Shown here one piece after another: positions 31,651-42,900 of a DNA stretch of 64,000 bases. The position numbers and the translations under genes were made by a program. This stretch comes from Inia geoffrensis (Eukaryota > Chordata > Mammalia > Artiodactyla > Iniidae). Position 1 is the first letter of the stretch. The number at the start of each line of letters is the position of its first letter. The notes under the pieces were generated by a model, which saw nothing but the letters and a program-made list of their open reading frames with translations, was not told the origin of the DNA and searched no databases. Location of the stretch: the NCBI GenBank assembly GCA_036417435.1, contig CM070911.1, positions 9,300,001 through 9,364,000 of the forward strand. Reading direction: 5' to 3'.

Positions 31651-33050
31651 AATGTATATCATTTACCAATACTTCAATTGTTAATAATACAGTAGAAACT
31701 CTCTTTACTTCCACTTAACTGATTTACAAGATTGATTATTCCTCTTGGCACACTCTACTAGGATAATACTCTTCTCTTCACCAGTCAAATTAATGCTTAC
31801 CAATTTAGTTGTGTTTGTTCCCAGACTTGTTTATACAAATTTATTGGTATACTTGCTACATCAATTATTTAATTTAATTCAGCCTATTTTAAATTAGCAA
31901 ATGCAAAATAGAGATTTTGTTGCTGTGAGCTTGAATGTTTTGGAAAGTCTCTGAAAGTGTGAATGAAGTAAAATGTTGACTTAGACATGCAACAGACAAT
32001 GATAAAAGTTTAGATCAGAATAAAAAAACTTATAAATCCTGAACTACTCTGCATAAAGGTTACTTCACAAGTGCTTTGAAGTTTTTGTACTCTGTTTCTT
32101 TGATAATGATAGAGAAGGAATCATGATTAACTTTTAGGCAGAAAGAAAATAGGGATCGCCAACTAGTAATTGGGCAAAAATTTAAAAAGGTCTTTGAGCT
32201 ACAACTAAAGATTAGGCCAGTGCAAATTTAACAGCAAATGTGTGAAAGCTTAAATGTTGGAAAAACATCACAGTATCTATATATTTCATACTGAGAACAT
32301 ATTTTAGTCAAATTAACCTATTTAGACATTTATAAAGAGTCATTTTTCAATAGTGAAATCTTGACTGGAGAAAATAAAATCTATGATTAGATTAAGCAGG
32401 TCTAAATTACAAATTATCATCTACCAAAAAACATGGCATACAAAGTAGAACAGGAAATATCAAGAAGCCAAAATTCCAAAGAAAAATATCACATTCTTTG
32501 CAGCAATGCAACTGAAACTCATGAATTGCCATTTCTTGTTTTTAGCAAATCAAAGGATCCAACCCTTTGAAAAACATAGATAGTTTATCATTACCAGTTT
32601 ACTACTGCTCACAAAAATCAGCATGGGAGGGTTCTAAACTACTTAACGAAAGCTTTTAATTTTTTTCCCATGGATTTATACATTAAACTTAACTGAAAAA
32701 TATCCTATCTCAATTGTGATGAACCTAACAAAGAAGAAGTGATGGCCTTGTTTTCTCCAGTCTCTGCAGTTCTAGAATGTTCAGTGAAATGTTCTTGGAA
32801 AAGATTTTAGTTATATTTTGGGGAAAAAATAGGACACATGAATATGTTTGTTAAAGAATCATTTAAAGTTAGCAACTTCGTTGATAATCTTTATAATGTA
32901 GCATTAGCATGGAATAAATTTCCCAGTACATTTATTACCATAACTTCAAAAAACTGGTCTGAAACTCTGTGCAGAAACCCTGAACTATGAGACGAAATGA
33001 AAAAACGTAATTTGTTAACTGATCTCATACCAAACAAATTGATTATAGTC
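31651..33050. other. AT-rich noncoding DNA
   Basis: Long stretch with no repeat I can name and no frame of note. A TCF/LEF-type ATCAAAGG is at about 32549. It could be unique sequence or a very old transposon. Confidence 0.4.
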
Positions 33051-33178
33051 TGTCTTCACCTTAAGAATATAAGTTCCAAAAGACAGCACTTTTTATGTCT
33101 CACTCACTCCATTGCCCAGATTAGTATTTGGTCCATTGTAGGTAGACAGTAAATATTTGTAGAATAAATGACTAAACA
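33051..33178 (+). repeat. L2 LINE 3' end fragment
   Basis: 'taagaatataagttccaaaa', 'gtctcactcactccattgcc', and 'gtaggtagacagtaaatatt' with 'tgtagaataaatgac' follow the L2 terminal order. Confidence 0.7.
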
Positions 33179-33239
33179 GAATTGAGATTCCTGATTTCTG
33201 AGCTCCTTTCCACAATATTATCCTATGGGATTATTATTG

Positions 33240-33455
33240 TTTACTAGGAAGAGCATAGACTTTAGAATTGGAATAGAAACTCCTACTTTGCAACTTTCTT
33301 GCTGTGTGTTCTTGGTTAGATTATTTTTACCTACGGTTCTCAGCTGTCTCATATATAAAATACAAATTAGACCTTTTAGACTTGATCAAGTTAACTGAGA
33401 TAATATATGTAATTTATCTGGTATATAGAAAATTCTCAATAGATGGTGTCAATGT
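33240..33455 (+). repeat. MIR SINE, nearly full length
   Basis: 'aagagcatagactttagaat', 'ttgctgtgtgttcttggtta', 'ggttctcagctgtctcatat' and 'gttaactgagataatatatg' are in forward MIR order, diverged. Confidence 0.65.
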
Positions 33456-34421
33456 GAATGATGTTGATGATGATTATAAGGATGAGGAGGATGATGGTGG
33501 AACTGGTTGGTGTAGGTGGTGTAGGATCTAAATGTTCACTGAGTGTCTTTGCTGAACAGAGTATTTTCTAGTTTCCATGCTCAACAAAGGCAACACTCCC
33601 AGAGAGGAAATTGCTCAGCCCAGAAACAGTTCTTCAGTGGGTTACATTGCAGAAACACTGTTTTGGCTAGCCTAACAAAGAGGCCATTATTCTCATCCCC
33701 AGACAATGCCAGAAGGTGCTGGGTGGTCTAGAATCAGGAGACAGACAATGTAATGACCCCATTCATCAAAAAGTCCAGCGTGCACACCAGCTGCCCGCCA
33801 GCTGGAAAATGAAGCTCTTCTTCATTCTGAGGATAATTTATTTCTGCTGGGGAGGCTCTGTGATACCCTTCACCTTAAGCAACAAACAGAATTCCAACAG
33901 TATCACATAACATGGTACTAACCCAGTCATAGACTCAAAAGGAGAGCAAAATAAAACAAACAAACGAAAGAACTAAGTCAGTCACCTTACATGTTAGGAC
34001 GAAAGGTGCACTAATAAACAACGATTTTTCTTCTGTATTTTTTCCTCTATATTCAACTTACAGACATTTCAGATTCTGTACTTGATCATACTTTTCTTTT
34101 GTCTTTGGCCATTAGGAAGTCTGATGTCAAATTTTGATCACCAGGTAATCATAGTGCAAGAAACTATGGTATGCATTTCTGTATGGAGTACTTCTACAAC
34201 CTTTACTATTTTCTCCTCCAAACTTTAATACAGCTCAGGGTCCATAATTATTAACTTCATGTTTTTACTTTGGATACATTTTTGAGATTTTCCTCTATTC
34301 TCTACTGTGTGACTCATGAGTAGATGTCACAAAACATAATGAGATCGTGATTTAAACACCTGATATGTGGTAAAGCCTATAGGTGCTTCTCTCAAGCTTA
34401 AAGAAATGACATAGTTCTTAC
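33456..34421. other. Noncoding DNA with a short GATG-rich patch
   Basis: Degenerate gatgat/gatgag units at 33455-33500. The rest is unassigned. Confidence 0.45.
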
Positions 34422-34735
34422 TACAGTCAGCCTTACATATCCATGGGTTCTGCAACTGCAGACTCATCAAACCAAGGGTCAAAAATACTTTTTAAAAAAA
34501 TTCCAGAAAGTTCCAAAAAAGCAAAACTTGAACTTGCTGTGCACTATTTTCATAACATTTACATAGTATTAGGTATCATAAGTAATCTAGAGATGACTTA
34601 AAGTATACAGGAGGATGTGTGTAGGTTATATGCAAATACCACTCCATTTTATATAAGGGACATGAGGATTTACGGATTTTCTTGTCCACGGGGGTTCTGA
34701 AACCTATCCTCTGTGGATACCGAGGGACAACTCTA
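34422..34735 (+). mobile_element. MER2 (Tigger group) DNA transposon
   Basis: Starts CAGTCAGCCTTACATATCCA after a TA (34422-34423) and ends 'gataccgagggacaactc' before TA (34734-34735). The interior has 'cataagtaatctagagatga', 'gaggatgtgtgtaggttata', 'tgcaaataccactccatttt' and 'atataagggacatgaggatt', a close match to the remembered MER2. About 310 bp, no transposase. The intact TA duplication marks both ends. Confidence 0.88.
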
Positions 34736-34759
34736 TATCTTTCCTATAAGTTAAAAAAA

Positions 34760-34965
34760 ACTGGTGTTCTAGATCAGCTCAGTGCTCTGTGACCACCTAG
34801 AGGGGTAGGATAGGGAGGGTGAGAGGGAGACGCAAGAGGGAGGAGATATGGGGATATATGTATATGTATAGCTGATTCACTTTGTTATAAAGCAGAAACT
34901 AACACGCCATTGTAAAGCAATTATACTCCAATAAAGATGTTAAAAAAAAAAAAACTGGGGTTCTA
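34760..34965 (+). mobile_element. 5'-truncated L1 3' end (body 34772-34953)
   Basis: 'gaccacctagaggggtagga', 'ggagggtgagagggagacgc' and 'gctgattcactttgttataa' end in 'ccaataaagatgtt' and A's. It matches the copy at 61.58-61.83 kb almost word for word. Duplication ACTGGTGTTCTA/ACTGGGGTTCTA at 34760-34771 and 34954-34965 (11 of 12). Only about 180 bp were copied. Confidence 0.85.
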
Positions 34966-35074
34966 AGCTACTTACCGAAGGCCACAAAGATGAGAATCAA
35001 ATCTACTTGGCTTAAAAAGTGGTACATAGGATCGTACTCTAGGTCATCTATCACCCAGCAATCTTCCTCTGATG

Positions 35075-35330
35075 TTAACACTCACATTTATTGAATGTTT
35101 TCTAAGTTCCAATCAACGATGATCATTTTGTAGGAAAACTATCTCATGTAATCTTTCCAACAACCTTTTAAGTAGGTTCTATTCCTTTACGTATTCAGAA
35201 TATGGGCCTGAGATTTAAAGCTATTAAGTAGTTTACTGAATTCTTATAGTTAGAAATTGAATCCAGGATTTGAATCAGGTTCTGTCTGAAATCAAAGTCC
35301 AAATTCTGAATGATGACATCAAAATTCCCC
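35075..35330 (-). repeat. MIR SINE, reverse orientation
   Basis: 'acatttattgaatgttttct', 'atctcatgtaatctttccaa', 'aagtaggttctattccttta', 'attaagtagtttactgaatt' and 'gaaattgaatccaggatttg' run in reversed MIR order. Confidence 0.68.
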
Positions 35331-37194
35331 TATTTCTGCTTAAATGCCTTCTTCTTTTACCAGTGGGTAAAGCCCAGTATCCCTGTGCATAACCAGACCC
35401 CAGGTAAAATGCATCTGGAGCTCGCGAGCTTTATGAGCTAGCCAATGTTGGTTTGTTGATTTAAAAAGGAAAACTTCAACTTCTTCTAAAAGAACATGTG
35501 CTAACTCACGCACTAAAAAGCACAAAGCAGTTCAGGAATTGGGTGTTGCAGTCCCCAGGGTGAAATAAAAACTACAATAGAACATGAAGAAGCAATGTCA
35601 TGGAAATAATGAAGGCTTTTGGCATGGTTTTCTTGCAAGGAGGAAATTATTCCTGAGCGAGAAAGGAGGAGGTGGAAGGGTCAAAATTCCACTCTTGGAA
35701 AGCACCAGAGGATGGAAATGACCACAGGGGTGGGCAAGTTAAGTGCAAAAGATCCTGGGTTGAAATTGTGGAAGAAAACTCTGGACATAACTTTCAGGTT
35801 TACATTAACTGTGTTTACTTCCAATTATTTTTCCCAGGGTAGTCTCCTTCCTGTTCATGATATTTTACTTTACCCATTAATCTAGAAAGAAAGAAAGACT
35901 CCCCACACCCCAACATGGAAATAACCATCTTAATTGGAAGAAATTCAATCTCCAGGAAAGGAATCATCTGTTTTAGTTACATTTTCCATAAAAAATTGGT
36001 TTATCTGACTGCTATTTTTGCCATAGCACAGTCAGGCTTATATATAAACTCATAATAAGTCATTAAAGTATTATTATTTCCAATCCCTTCCTGTGGGATG
36101 TGTTTTCTAACCACCAGCCCACAAGAATGATGCTGTCCTGGGTGCCATCTGGACTTCTTTGTCTGTCTGCCACAGCTATCTTGGAGGACTTGTCACCGCC
36201 TCAAGAGTGTGTCCGGGCTTTACATCATTTCCATTCTTCTGTTTGATCCATGATAATGCCAAAAAACTCTGGCGGTGACCACAGCAAACAAGTTACTTAA
36301 TCCCATTGTTCCTCCTTTCAACAGCAGGCATTCCATAAAACAAAATCAATGGTGCTTGCCACCTCCCTAAGTGAAAGAGTCACAATGAGACTAAAAGGGT
36401 TTCTCACCAAACTGGAAAGAGCTTTAAAGAAAACAGACTGTTATTTACTTGGAACACATTTTAAATTGAAGACTCTGAGATTGAGGTCATGGAATGAAGG
36501 AAAGAGGGTTTGCTTGCACAACGGTAGACTTGGCTGAACTACCCAGCGAGAGAAATAGGGCCATTTTGTGAGGTTAAAGTCCCAGTGTGAGGTAAACCAA
36601 TGTGCCATATGTTCTAAGGTAATGATCAGGTTACAGACGGTGGGGCGGTGGGAGAATCAGGAAAGGGGGTAGAGAGAAAGAGAGACAGAGAGAGGCAGAG
36701 AGCAGCAGAAGAGCCCAGGGGAACTCAGAAGAGCTCAGTTTCCTGAGCAGTTAGAAAAGGAAGCCTATTATTTGTTTTTAGTGCCAGCTAGAACGCTATC
36801 TGCCAACCCGTCTACTAGAATAACATCTATGTATCCACTCAACAAACTGATTGTACCATCAGCACTTTTGAAGATTGGGCTGCCATCACTGTGCTCACCT
36901 TATCACCTTTTCTCAAGCTGATTAGTGTGAAAATGTTAAGTTGCTAATATGTCTCACCTACGTACCTGCTACAGATCAGCCATGTATCAGTGAAGAAGCC
37001 AAGGGAGCCATAGAAACATTGAGCATCAGTAGAGTCAGAATAAACTATGAGATAGGTATGGAGAAAGCAGGGCAAGCATTTATGACCAGTATTGGCAAGG
37101 CAAGAAACAGGTTCAAAAAGGACTGCCATAACCCGCCACTGACTGCTCTGGCCCCCTAGATAGCTGTTCATGAACTTGATGACTACTCACATAT
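35331..37194. other. Repeat-poor noncoding DNA
   Basis: No element recognised except a (GA)n-like patch at 36668-36705. Short frames on both strands lack domains. Low repeat load over nearly 1.9 kb makes this a reasonable place to test for conservation. Confidence 0.45.
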
Positions 37195-37335
37195 CTTTCC
37201 CTTCATTGTGCATAAGAACCATCTGAGGATCCTGTAGTTTCTGATCCAGCAGGTCTGGGGCGAGGCCCGAGAATCTACATTTCTACCAAGTGATGTCAGT
37301 GGTGCTGGCCCAGGGACCATACTTTGAAGCAATAA
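37195..37335 (-). mobile_element. MER5A hAT-Charlie fragment, reverse orientation
   Basis: 'gtgcataagaaccatctgag', 'gtttctgatccagcaggtct' with 'ggggcgaggcccgagaatct', and 'ccagggaccatactttgaag' are the MER5A phrases on the reverse strand. The outer ends are worn. Confidence 0.78.
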
Positions 37336-37879
37336 GGTGCCACAATGCGGCAGAGTCCTGCTCACCTATGTGTCAACTGCACTAAGTAAGCATTTGTTTA
37401 CTTAACTGAATTGTAACAGGGCAGTAATCTTTGCTCTTGATGATTTGTCACTTCAGGCTTGGAGAAGAGGTTGGGTATAGTCTGGACAGATAAATCGGGC
37501 ACAATGGACAGTTCCATTAGGACAGCCAGTACCAACAGCAATCATCCAACTCTGGTTGAAGGAAAGTTCTGAGGTTATACCTGCATTTTCAGTGATCCTG
37601 TGAACAGCTACGTAGGCTTGTTACTGGCTCTTACACTTCTGTGGGTTAGCTTTTACTATCCACTTGACATAGGGAGAAGGCATAAAACTCTGTTCTTTCA
37701 GAAAAAGTACTTTCTGGGAGTAGAACAGGGATATAGTCCAGCCCTGCCTGGTACACTTAAACTGAAAAGACTAGTCCTTCACCAAGCTAGTAAGTGGACA
37801 GTCAATAAAAACTGGACCTAGGAACTCCCTTGGAGTCTTTTCATCCCTAAAAGAATTTTACTCTAATTCTTGCCATAGA
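37336..37879. other. Noncoding DNA without recognised elements
   Basis: Nothing assignable; a 73-codon frame at 37600-37821 has no recognisable domain. Confidence 0.4.
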
Positions 37880-38035
37880 AGCAAAGAGAAGGGTCATGGA
37901 ACTCTGTTCAAGGGTCAGGAAGAACTTTCTACAAGAGGCAATACCTATACTAAGCTCTGAAGGATAAGTAGGAATTAACTCAGTGGTGGAGGGTGGAGGG
38001 AGCATTCCCAGCTGACGGAACAGCATATACATGAG
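37880..38035 (+). repeat. Possible L2-type fragment
   Basis: 'ggaagaactttctacaagag', 'taagctctgaaggataagta' with 'ggaattaactcag', and 'gggagcattcccagctgacg' with 'gaacagcatatac' recall an old mammalian LINE phrase set. Assignment is tentative. Confidence 0.4.
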
Positions 38036-39488
38036 GGAATTTGGGATCTGGGAGCAACTCCGTGTGGCCACAGCATAGATTATGGGATGGGGAGGAGGAC
38101 AGGAGATGAGATTGAGAAGCAGACAGAGGATGGATTGTGAAGAAATGCACGTTTTCCTAAGGAAGCATAAAGACCCCCTTTGCAATGCCCTCATTTTCCA
38201 GGTAGGTTGAGTTGCCAAGGTGTTTTTCCTCTGGGCGATCGCCTGGGGCCTGTTCCCCAACATCTGCTCCCCTGGACACCCCTGATGAGACCCCAGGCAA
38301 GACTCCCATGACATCTTCCCCACCTGCTGGCTTCCACAGCTTCCTTTCACAAGGAACATAGGAAACGGAGACAATTACAAACCGATATTTCTGTCCCAGG
38401 AAAATGGACTTCGGAGATTAGAGATTTTAAGGCTACAGAATATCTCACACTTCATGAACTATAACTGACATTAAATGCTGAGCAGGGGTTGAAGCTGGGT
38501 TTCTCATACGTGTGAGAAACACACACACACGTAGGTATATATGTGTGCTCCTTACCACGTAATCCAAGAATCTTTATTTAGTCTTGTTGATTTTATGTTG
38601 TTGTTGCTTTTTTCCCTTAACATACTCTGATCATAATTTGAAATAGTCACAACGTGACTGGTAACATGAAAATAGAGAATGTGACCTGAGTAATTTCAAT
38701 GCAGAAGGTGATGTGGTTTATTTTATTTGTATTTATCCAACCAAAACAAGAGAATCTCTTGTTACTTACATTAACCCTTTAGCATTGGCTCTGGAAGGTC
38801 TGTGAGGCCAGTGTAGTAAATGTTGCATGTGCATTTGAACAAACATTATATGTAACATGTGTTTTCATTCATGGGCTTGGTGCATTATTTCATCATGATG
38901 TATTCTTTGTGGTATTATTTTAGAAATTGATTATCCACAGATCACCAGAAGATCTCTTGTCCCGTCACTTTGGGGATAATGAACATTTTCCATGTGTGTA
39001 AATCTGTCAGGCCATGTCTTCCTTAAGTGACAGTTACTAATTTATAAATCAAAGACATCATTCTTACCTTTTTTAATCAGTGACTGTTTTACTGCAGAAA
39101 TACAGGAAGGGTCATTAGCTTGAACTATAAAACATCTCATCAAAGACCCTACGAGCAGAGGGGAATTTAATCTTTCTTGCTTTTGTAAAAGAGTTTTTAG
39201 AATCAAGAAATTCTGGGAAATATTCCATTTTTGGAAACAATGGATAATACAGCCCAACATCAAATTCCCATTGAAATTCCCATTGTAAATAAAGGTGTCA
39301 AAATTAATCTAGCAAGAAGTTCTCTTGTGTTGTGATTCTTGGAACTTCTATAACTGAGGTCCCATCTAACATTTAACCAGAGCTCTTGTTGGTCTATACA
39401 AGAACATCTTCGGCAAGATATGGAAATAGTTTTATTCCATGGATGGGTTCTCAAGAAACATAAGTGATAGATGTGAAATATCCCCTTG
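38036..39488. other. Noncoding DNA, mostly unassigned
   Basis: A short CA run at 38517-38531. The 175-codon minus frame (37847-38374) starts here and crosses the L2-like patch, without a recognisable domain. A stretch around 38860-39000 is AT-rich. Confidence 0.4.
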
Positions 39489-39706
39489 AAAAGAGCAGTG
39501 GTGGGGACTTCCCTGGTGGTCCAGCGGTTAAGACTCTGTGCTCCCGATGCAGGGGCCACAGGTTCGATCCCTGGTCAGGGAACTAGGTCCCTCACGCTGC
39601 AACTAAAGATCCTGCACCCGGCAACGAAGATCCCATGTTCGGCAAAATAAATAAAAGACCTGGCACAGCCAAATAAATAAATATTTAAAACAAACAAAAA
39701 GAGCAG
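39489..39706 (+). mobile_element. Older tRNA-derived SINE (body 39503-39696)
   Basis: GGGGACTTCCCTGGTGGTCC start, 'gatgcaggggccacaggttc' with 'gatccctggtcagggaac' (B box), then 'gcaacgaagatcccatg' and an AAATA-type tail. Exact decamer duplication AAAAGAGCAG at 39489-39498 and 39697-39706. Confidence 0.9.
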
Positions 39707-40437
39707 GGTTGCTACCTGATAGATGCTCAATTCTGTGGGACAATGTTACAAGCCTTCCTCTCTCTGTTGCATGAATCTGTTAAATAACAATTATTAAATA
39801 CATATTCTGTGACGGGCACGGTGAAAAGCTCTGAAGGATGTTATTCTTATCCATACCCTCCAGGACCTCTAGGTAATGAAAAAATATCCAGAGAGACGTT
39901 ATCAACCATCGAGAATATCTGAGATTTCAGCATCTTCTTTTGAGATACTTCAGGAAAGAATGCTGTCTCCTGAAATAGGCAGGTTAGGGATGAGCAGAGG
40001 GCAGCTCAGTACCTCAGACAATTTAGAAAGGAGGAAGCAGATAAAGCACATAGCAAAGCAAGAAGTTGGAAATACGAGTTTGGGGTTAAATCTAAAATGA
40101 ATACAATTGTTGGTGTTCCAGGAAAATGGTTTCTGAATGGTTAGTTTATTCAGTATTACTCAGAGGAAATTAAAGATGCATAAAAATAGAACAAACAATC
40201 AAATAAAAGGTTGATTTTCTCTAATAAGGTAATGTGCTTTTAATTTTAAGACAGTTTTATTCAGGTATCTTTGTTTTATTAAGATTTTTATTAGCACCAA
40301 ATTGAATAATTTATAGTGTGTTAAGCACTAACTATTATATTCATTTAAAATTGGGGAAAAATCATGGTTTCTGAAAAATAGAAACTTTGTAGGTTTAAGA
40401 AAATCTGGTTCTTTGTCTTTAGTATTTTTTCTGGTTT
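39707..40437. other. Noncoding DNA without recognised elements
   Basis: A MIR/L2-like phrase 'ttattaaatacatattctgt' near 39790. AT-rich after 40140. Confidence 0.4.
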
Positions 40438-40684
40438 AAAAACATCTTTTTGGGCTTCCCTGGTGGTGCAGTGGTTGAGAGTCCGCCTGCCGATGCAGGG
40501 GACATGGGTTCATGCCTCGGTCCTGGAAGATCCCACATGCTGCGGAGCGGCTGGGCCTGTGAGCCATGGCCGCTGAGCCTGCGCGTCTGGAGCCTGTGGT
40601 CCGCAACGGGATAGGCCACAACAGTGAGATGCCCGCGTACCGCAAAATAAATAAATAAATAAATAAAATAAAAACATCTTTTTT
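40438..40684 (+). mobile_element. CHR-type cetacean SINE, copy 3 (body 40452-40643, AAAT tail)
   Basis: GGGCTTCCCTGGTGGTGCAG start, B box decayed to 'gggttcatgcctcggtcc', 'gcggagcggctgggcctgtg'. The tail is (AAAT)n instead of pure A. Exact 14-bp duplication AAAAACATCTTTTT at 40438-40451 and about 40670-40684. Confidence 0.92.
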
Positions 40685-40689
40685 TGTTG

Positions 40690-41103
40690 GGGGAGGGGTA
40701 GATAAAAATGGAATGGTGTTATTAGATCCAATTTTTGCTCAGGAAGAAATCTGCTTTCATGACTTCATTAAGTTACAGCTAAAAGAAAATGCTTAATCAT
40801 TGTTGAGTCCCTCTACTGAATATGCAAAGTTGAGGAGATGCTTGGGACGCTGGTTGCAAGATATCTTTTTAAGGCTGGTAATACCCAGAAATTCCTTCAA
40901 ACCAGGATTTATGGAGCGAAGTGGTGGGTGGTTGGAATCTTGCTTATTAGGGCTTTAATCCTCTTTTTCTTCTATCTCACATAGCATTGTGTGACTTTCC
41001 TTGGAATTGTTTATAATATTTGGTAACTTCAAAGCTGATAGAATGGAATGAGGGATGAGATATTTACTTGTGAATAGTTGAATGATACAGAATTATTCTA
41101 AGA
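40690..41103. other. Noncoding DNA without recognised elements
   Basis: Nothing assignable. Confidence 0.4.
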
Positions 41104-41254
41104 ACATTTACTCTTTTATTATGTTTTTATTTTTATTTTTTTTGGCTTGTGGGATCTTAAGTTTCCCGACCAGGGATCGAACCCGTGCCCCCTGCGGTGG
41201 AAGTGCAGAGTCCTAACCACTGGACCGCCAGGGAATTTCCACATTTATTCCTTT
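41104..41254 (-). mobile_element. Older tRNA-derived SINE, reverse orientation (body about 41118-41240)
   Basis: On the reverse strand: 'aattccctggcggtccagtg', 'gttaggactctgcacttcca', 'cgggttcgatccctggtcgg' (B box), then an A/T-rich tail seen as T's at 41118-41144. Duplication ACATTTACTCTTTT/ACATTTATTCCTTT, 12 of 14. Confidence 0.85.
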
Positions 41255-42009
41255 AGGTGATGGAAAAAGGACAACTAAAAGCACTTAATAGACTGTTTAT
41301 ATATTGATGACACCAGCCACACACAGCCCTCTCCTTACAAGTAGTACCAGGGGAAGAGAGTCTCTAGAAAAAGGATTAGATGTCCTATGTGATTCAAGAG
41401 AGAGGACTAGGATCAATGAATGGATGCTAAGTGAAGACAAGTTTAGTCTAGATTACAAGAGCCACTTTGCATTGTTAATCTCTGAGCAGCAATGGCGTGG
41501 GGCATCGTGAAGGTAGTGATCTTACTACCTTCGGAACATCTACCTGCTACTGACTTCTTAGTGGGGCCATTTCTAAAGAGAATCAAACCCAGAAGGGGTT
41601 ACTAGTTTAGATGGTCTTTCAGGTTTCGTTGAATCTGTTCTAAGTCATGGTTTGGTGTTTGCCTCCCCAGGGTCATTCCTGTCCCAGGTCTCTGCTTCAC
41701 TTTCCAGGGTAGCAGATCACTAAGGTTCCCAGGCCTCCCAAGATTCTCACTGGAGGGTTAATTTGAGATGCACAGAAAAGTTTTCTTATTCTTCAGCTTC
41801 CCTCAACTCCTGAAACCTGAGGACCCAAGCATCTCACTGATGTAATAGCAAAAGTTGGGGAAGGGAGCAGACGCCCGACCTCCGGTATAGCTACCATGCT
41901 GGCCAGCCATCTGTGGGAGCTTTCAGAAGCCCTCATCCTGCTGAAATTCAGTTGCCTGTCATCGGAAATAAGAAACGTGGATCAGATGACTCCAAAAGCC
42001 CACTCTAGT
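41255..42009. other. Noncoding DNA without recognised elements
   Basis: Mixed composition, no named repeat. The 68-codon frame at 41304-41510 has no recognisable domain. Confidence 0.4.
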
Positions 42010-42130
42010 TGCTAAATGCTTTAAGCCAGGCAGCTGAGGCACAGAGAGGTCAACCACTCGGTCCAAGCACACAGAGCAAGGGAACGATCTAAAGACTTGG
42101 ACCCAAGTCCAAGGTTATCTTAATACTGAA
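42010..42130 (-). repeat. MIR SINE fragment, reverse orientation
   Basis: 'cagctgaggcacagagaggt' then 'ggtccaagcacacagagcaa' and 'gacccaagtccaaggtt' fit reversed MIR. Confidence 0.6.
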
Positions 42131-42759
42131 GCCCTTTTAGAGATCTTTCAACAGCAGCGAACATTTGTGCCTTCATGAGCTCTCCCAGTGTGGGGAGAGG
42201 CTGATGTGCCCCAAACTTACAGAGTGTCAGGTCAGTAAATCCCTCTAAGGATGTGGTTAACATCTTCTGCATTTGGGGGGTTTTGACTATTTCTCCCAAG
42301 TCACTAGTACAGCAAATTTGTTATTCCCAGATTCTCTCTGGTTCCTACACTGGCGCATATGATTTTTAGTTACCCAGCATTGACGATAGCAATATGACGG
42401 TGAATGCCAGTGTGATGTGACAAATACAGAAAGAGGTGGCAAATGCAAGTTCAATGAACAACAGTAGCATCTGACATCACACTTTTTTTACAGCTCCATT
42501 TCCTTTTATTTATTTATTTGGAGCCAGAAAATGACTTCCTAGGAACATTCACCACACCTACATCAATTGTCTCCCTCAGAGCTCTGTTTTAGAGAAAAAA
42601 ACACAACACTCCCACTGGGATCCCTGGCTGATGTTTCCAGTCGGCTAGCTCAGCTCTCATTCCGTCGTGGCACTGGAAGTGAAATCAGAATACAGAGAGG
42701 GGGCTAGCTGTGTTCCAGCGCTGGCACAATATCTGGGTGTCCTGGGAAAAGTAAAGGCA
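42131..42759. other. Noncoding DNA without recognised elements
   Basis: A short TTTA patch at 42505-42520; otherwise unassigned. Confidence 0.4.
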
Positions 42760-42900
42760 AAACCCACTTCACAATCTCAGCCCTGCCCCTACTTCGTGAT
42801 GCCACTTCGGGAAAATGCCTTATCCTCTCTAAGGCAGTGAATTGGCTATAAAATGGGAAGATGAACACTCACTCAAGATTGTTCTAGGGATTAACAACCA
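42760..42900 (+). repeat. MIR SINE fragment
   Basis: 'tctcagccctgcccctactt', 'cgggaaaatgccttatcctc' and 'aaggcagtgaattggctata' with 'aaatgggaagatgaac' follow forward MIR order. Confidence 0.6.

Noticed and set aside
37847..38374. 175-codon minus-strand frame
   Set aside because: It crosses an L2-like patch and has no recognisable domain or supporting splice context.
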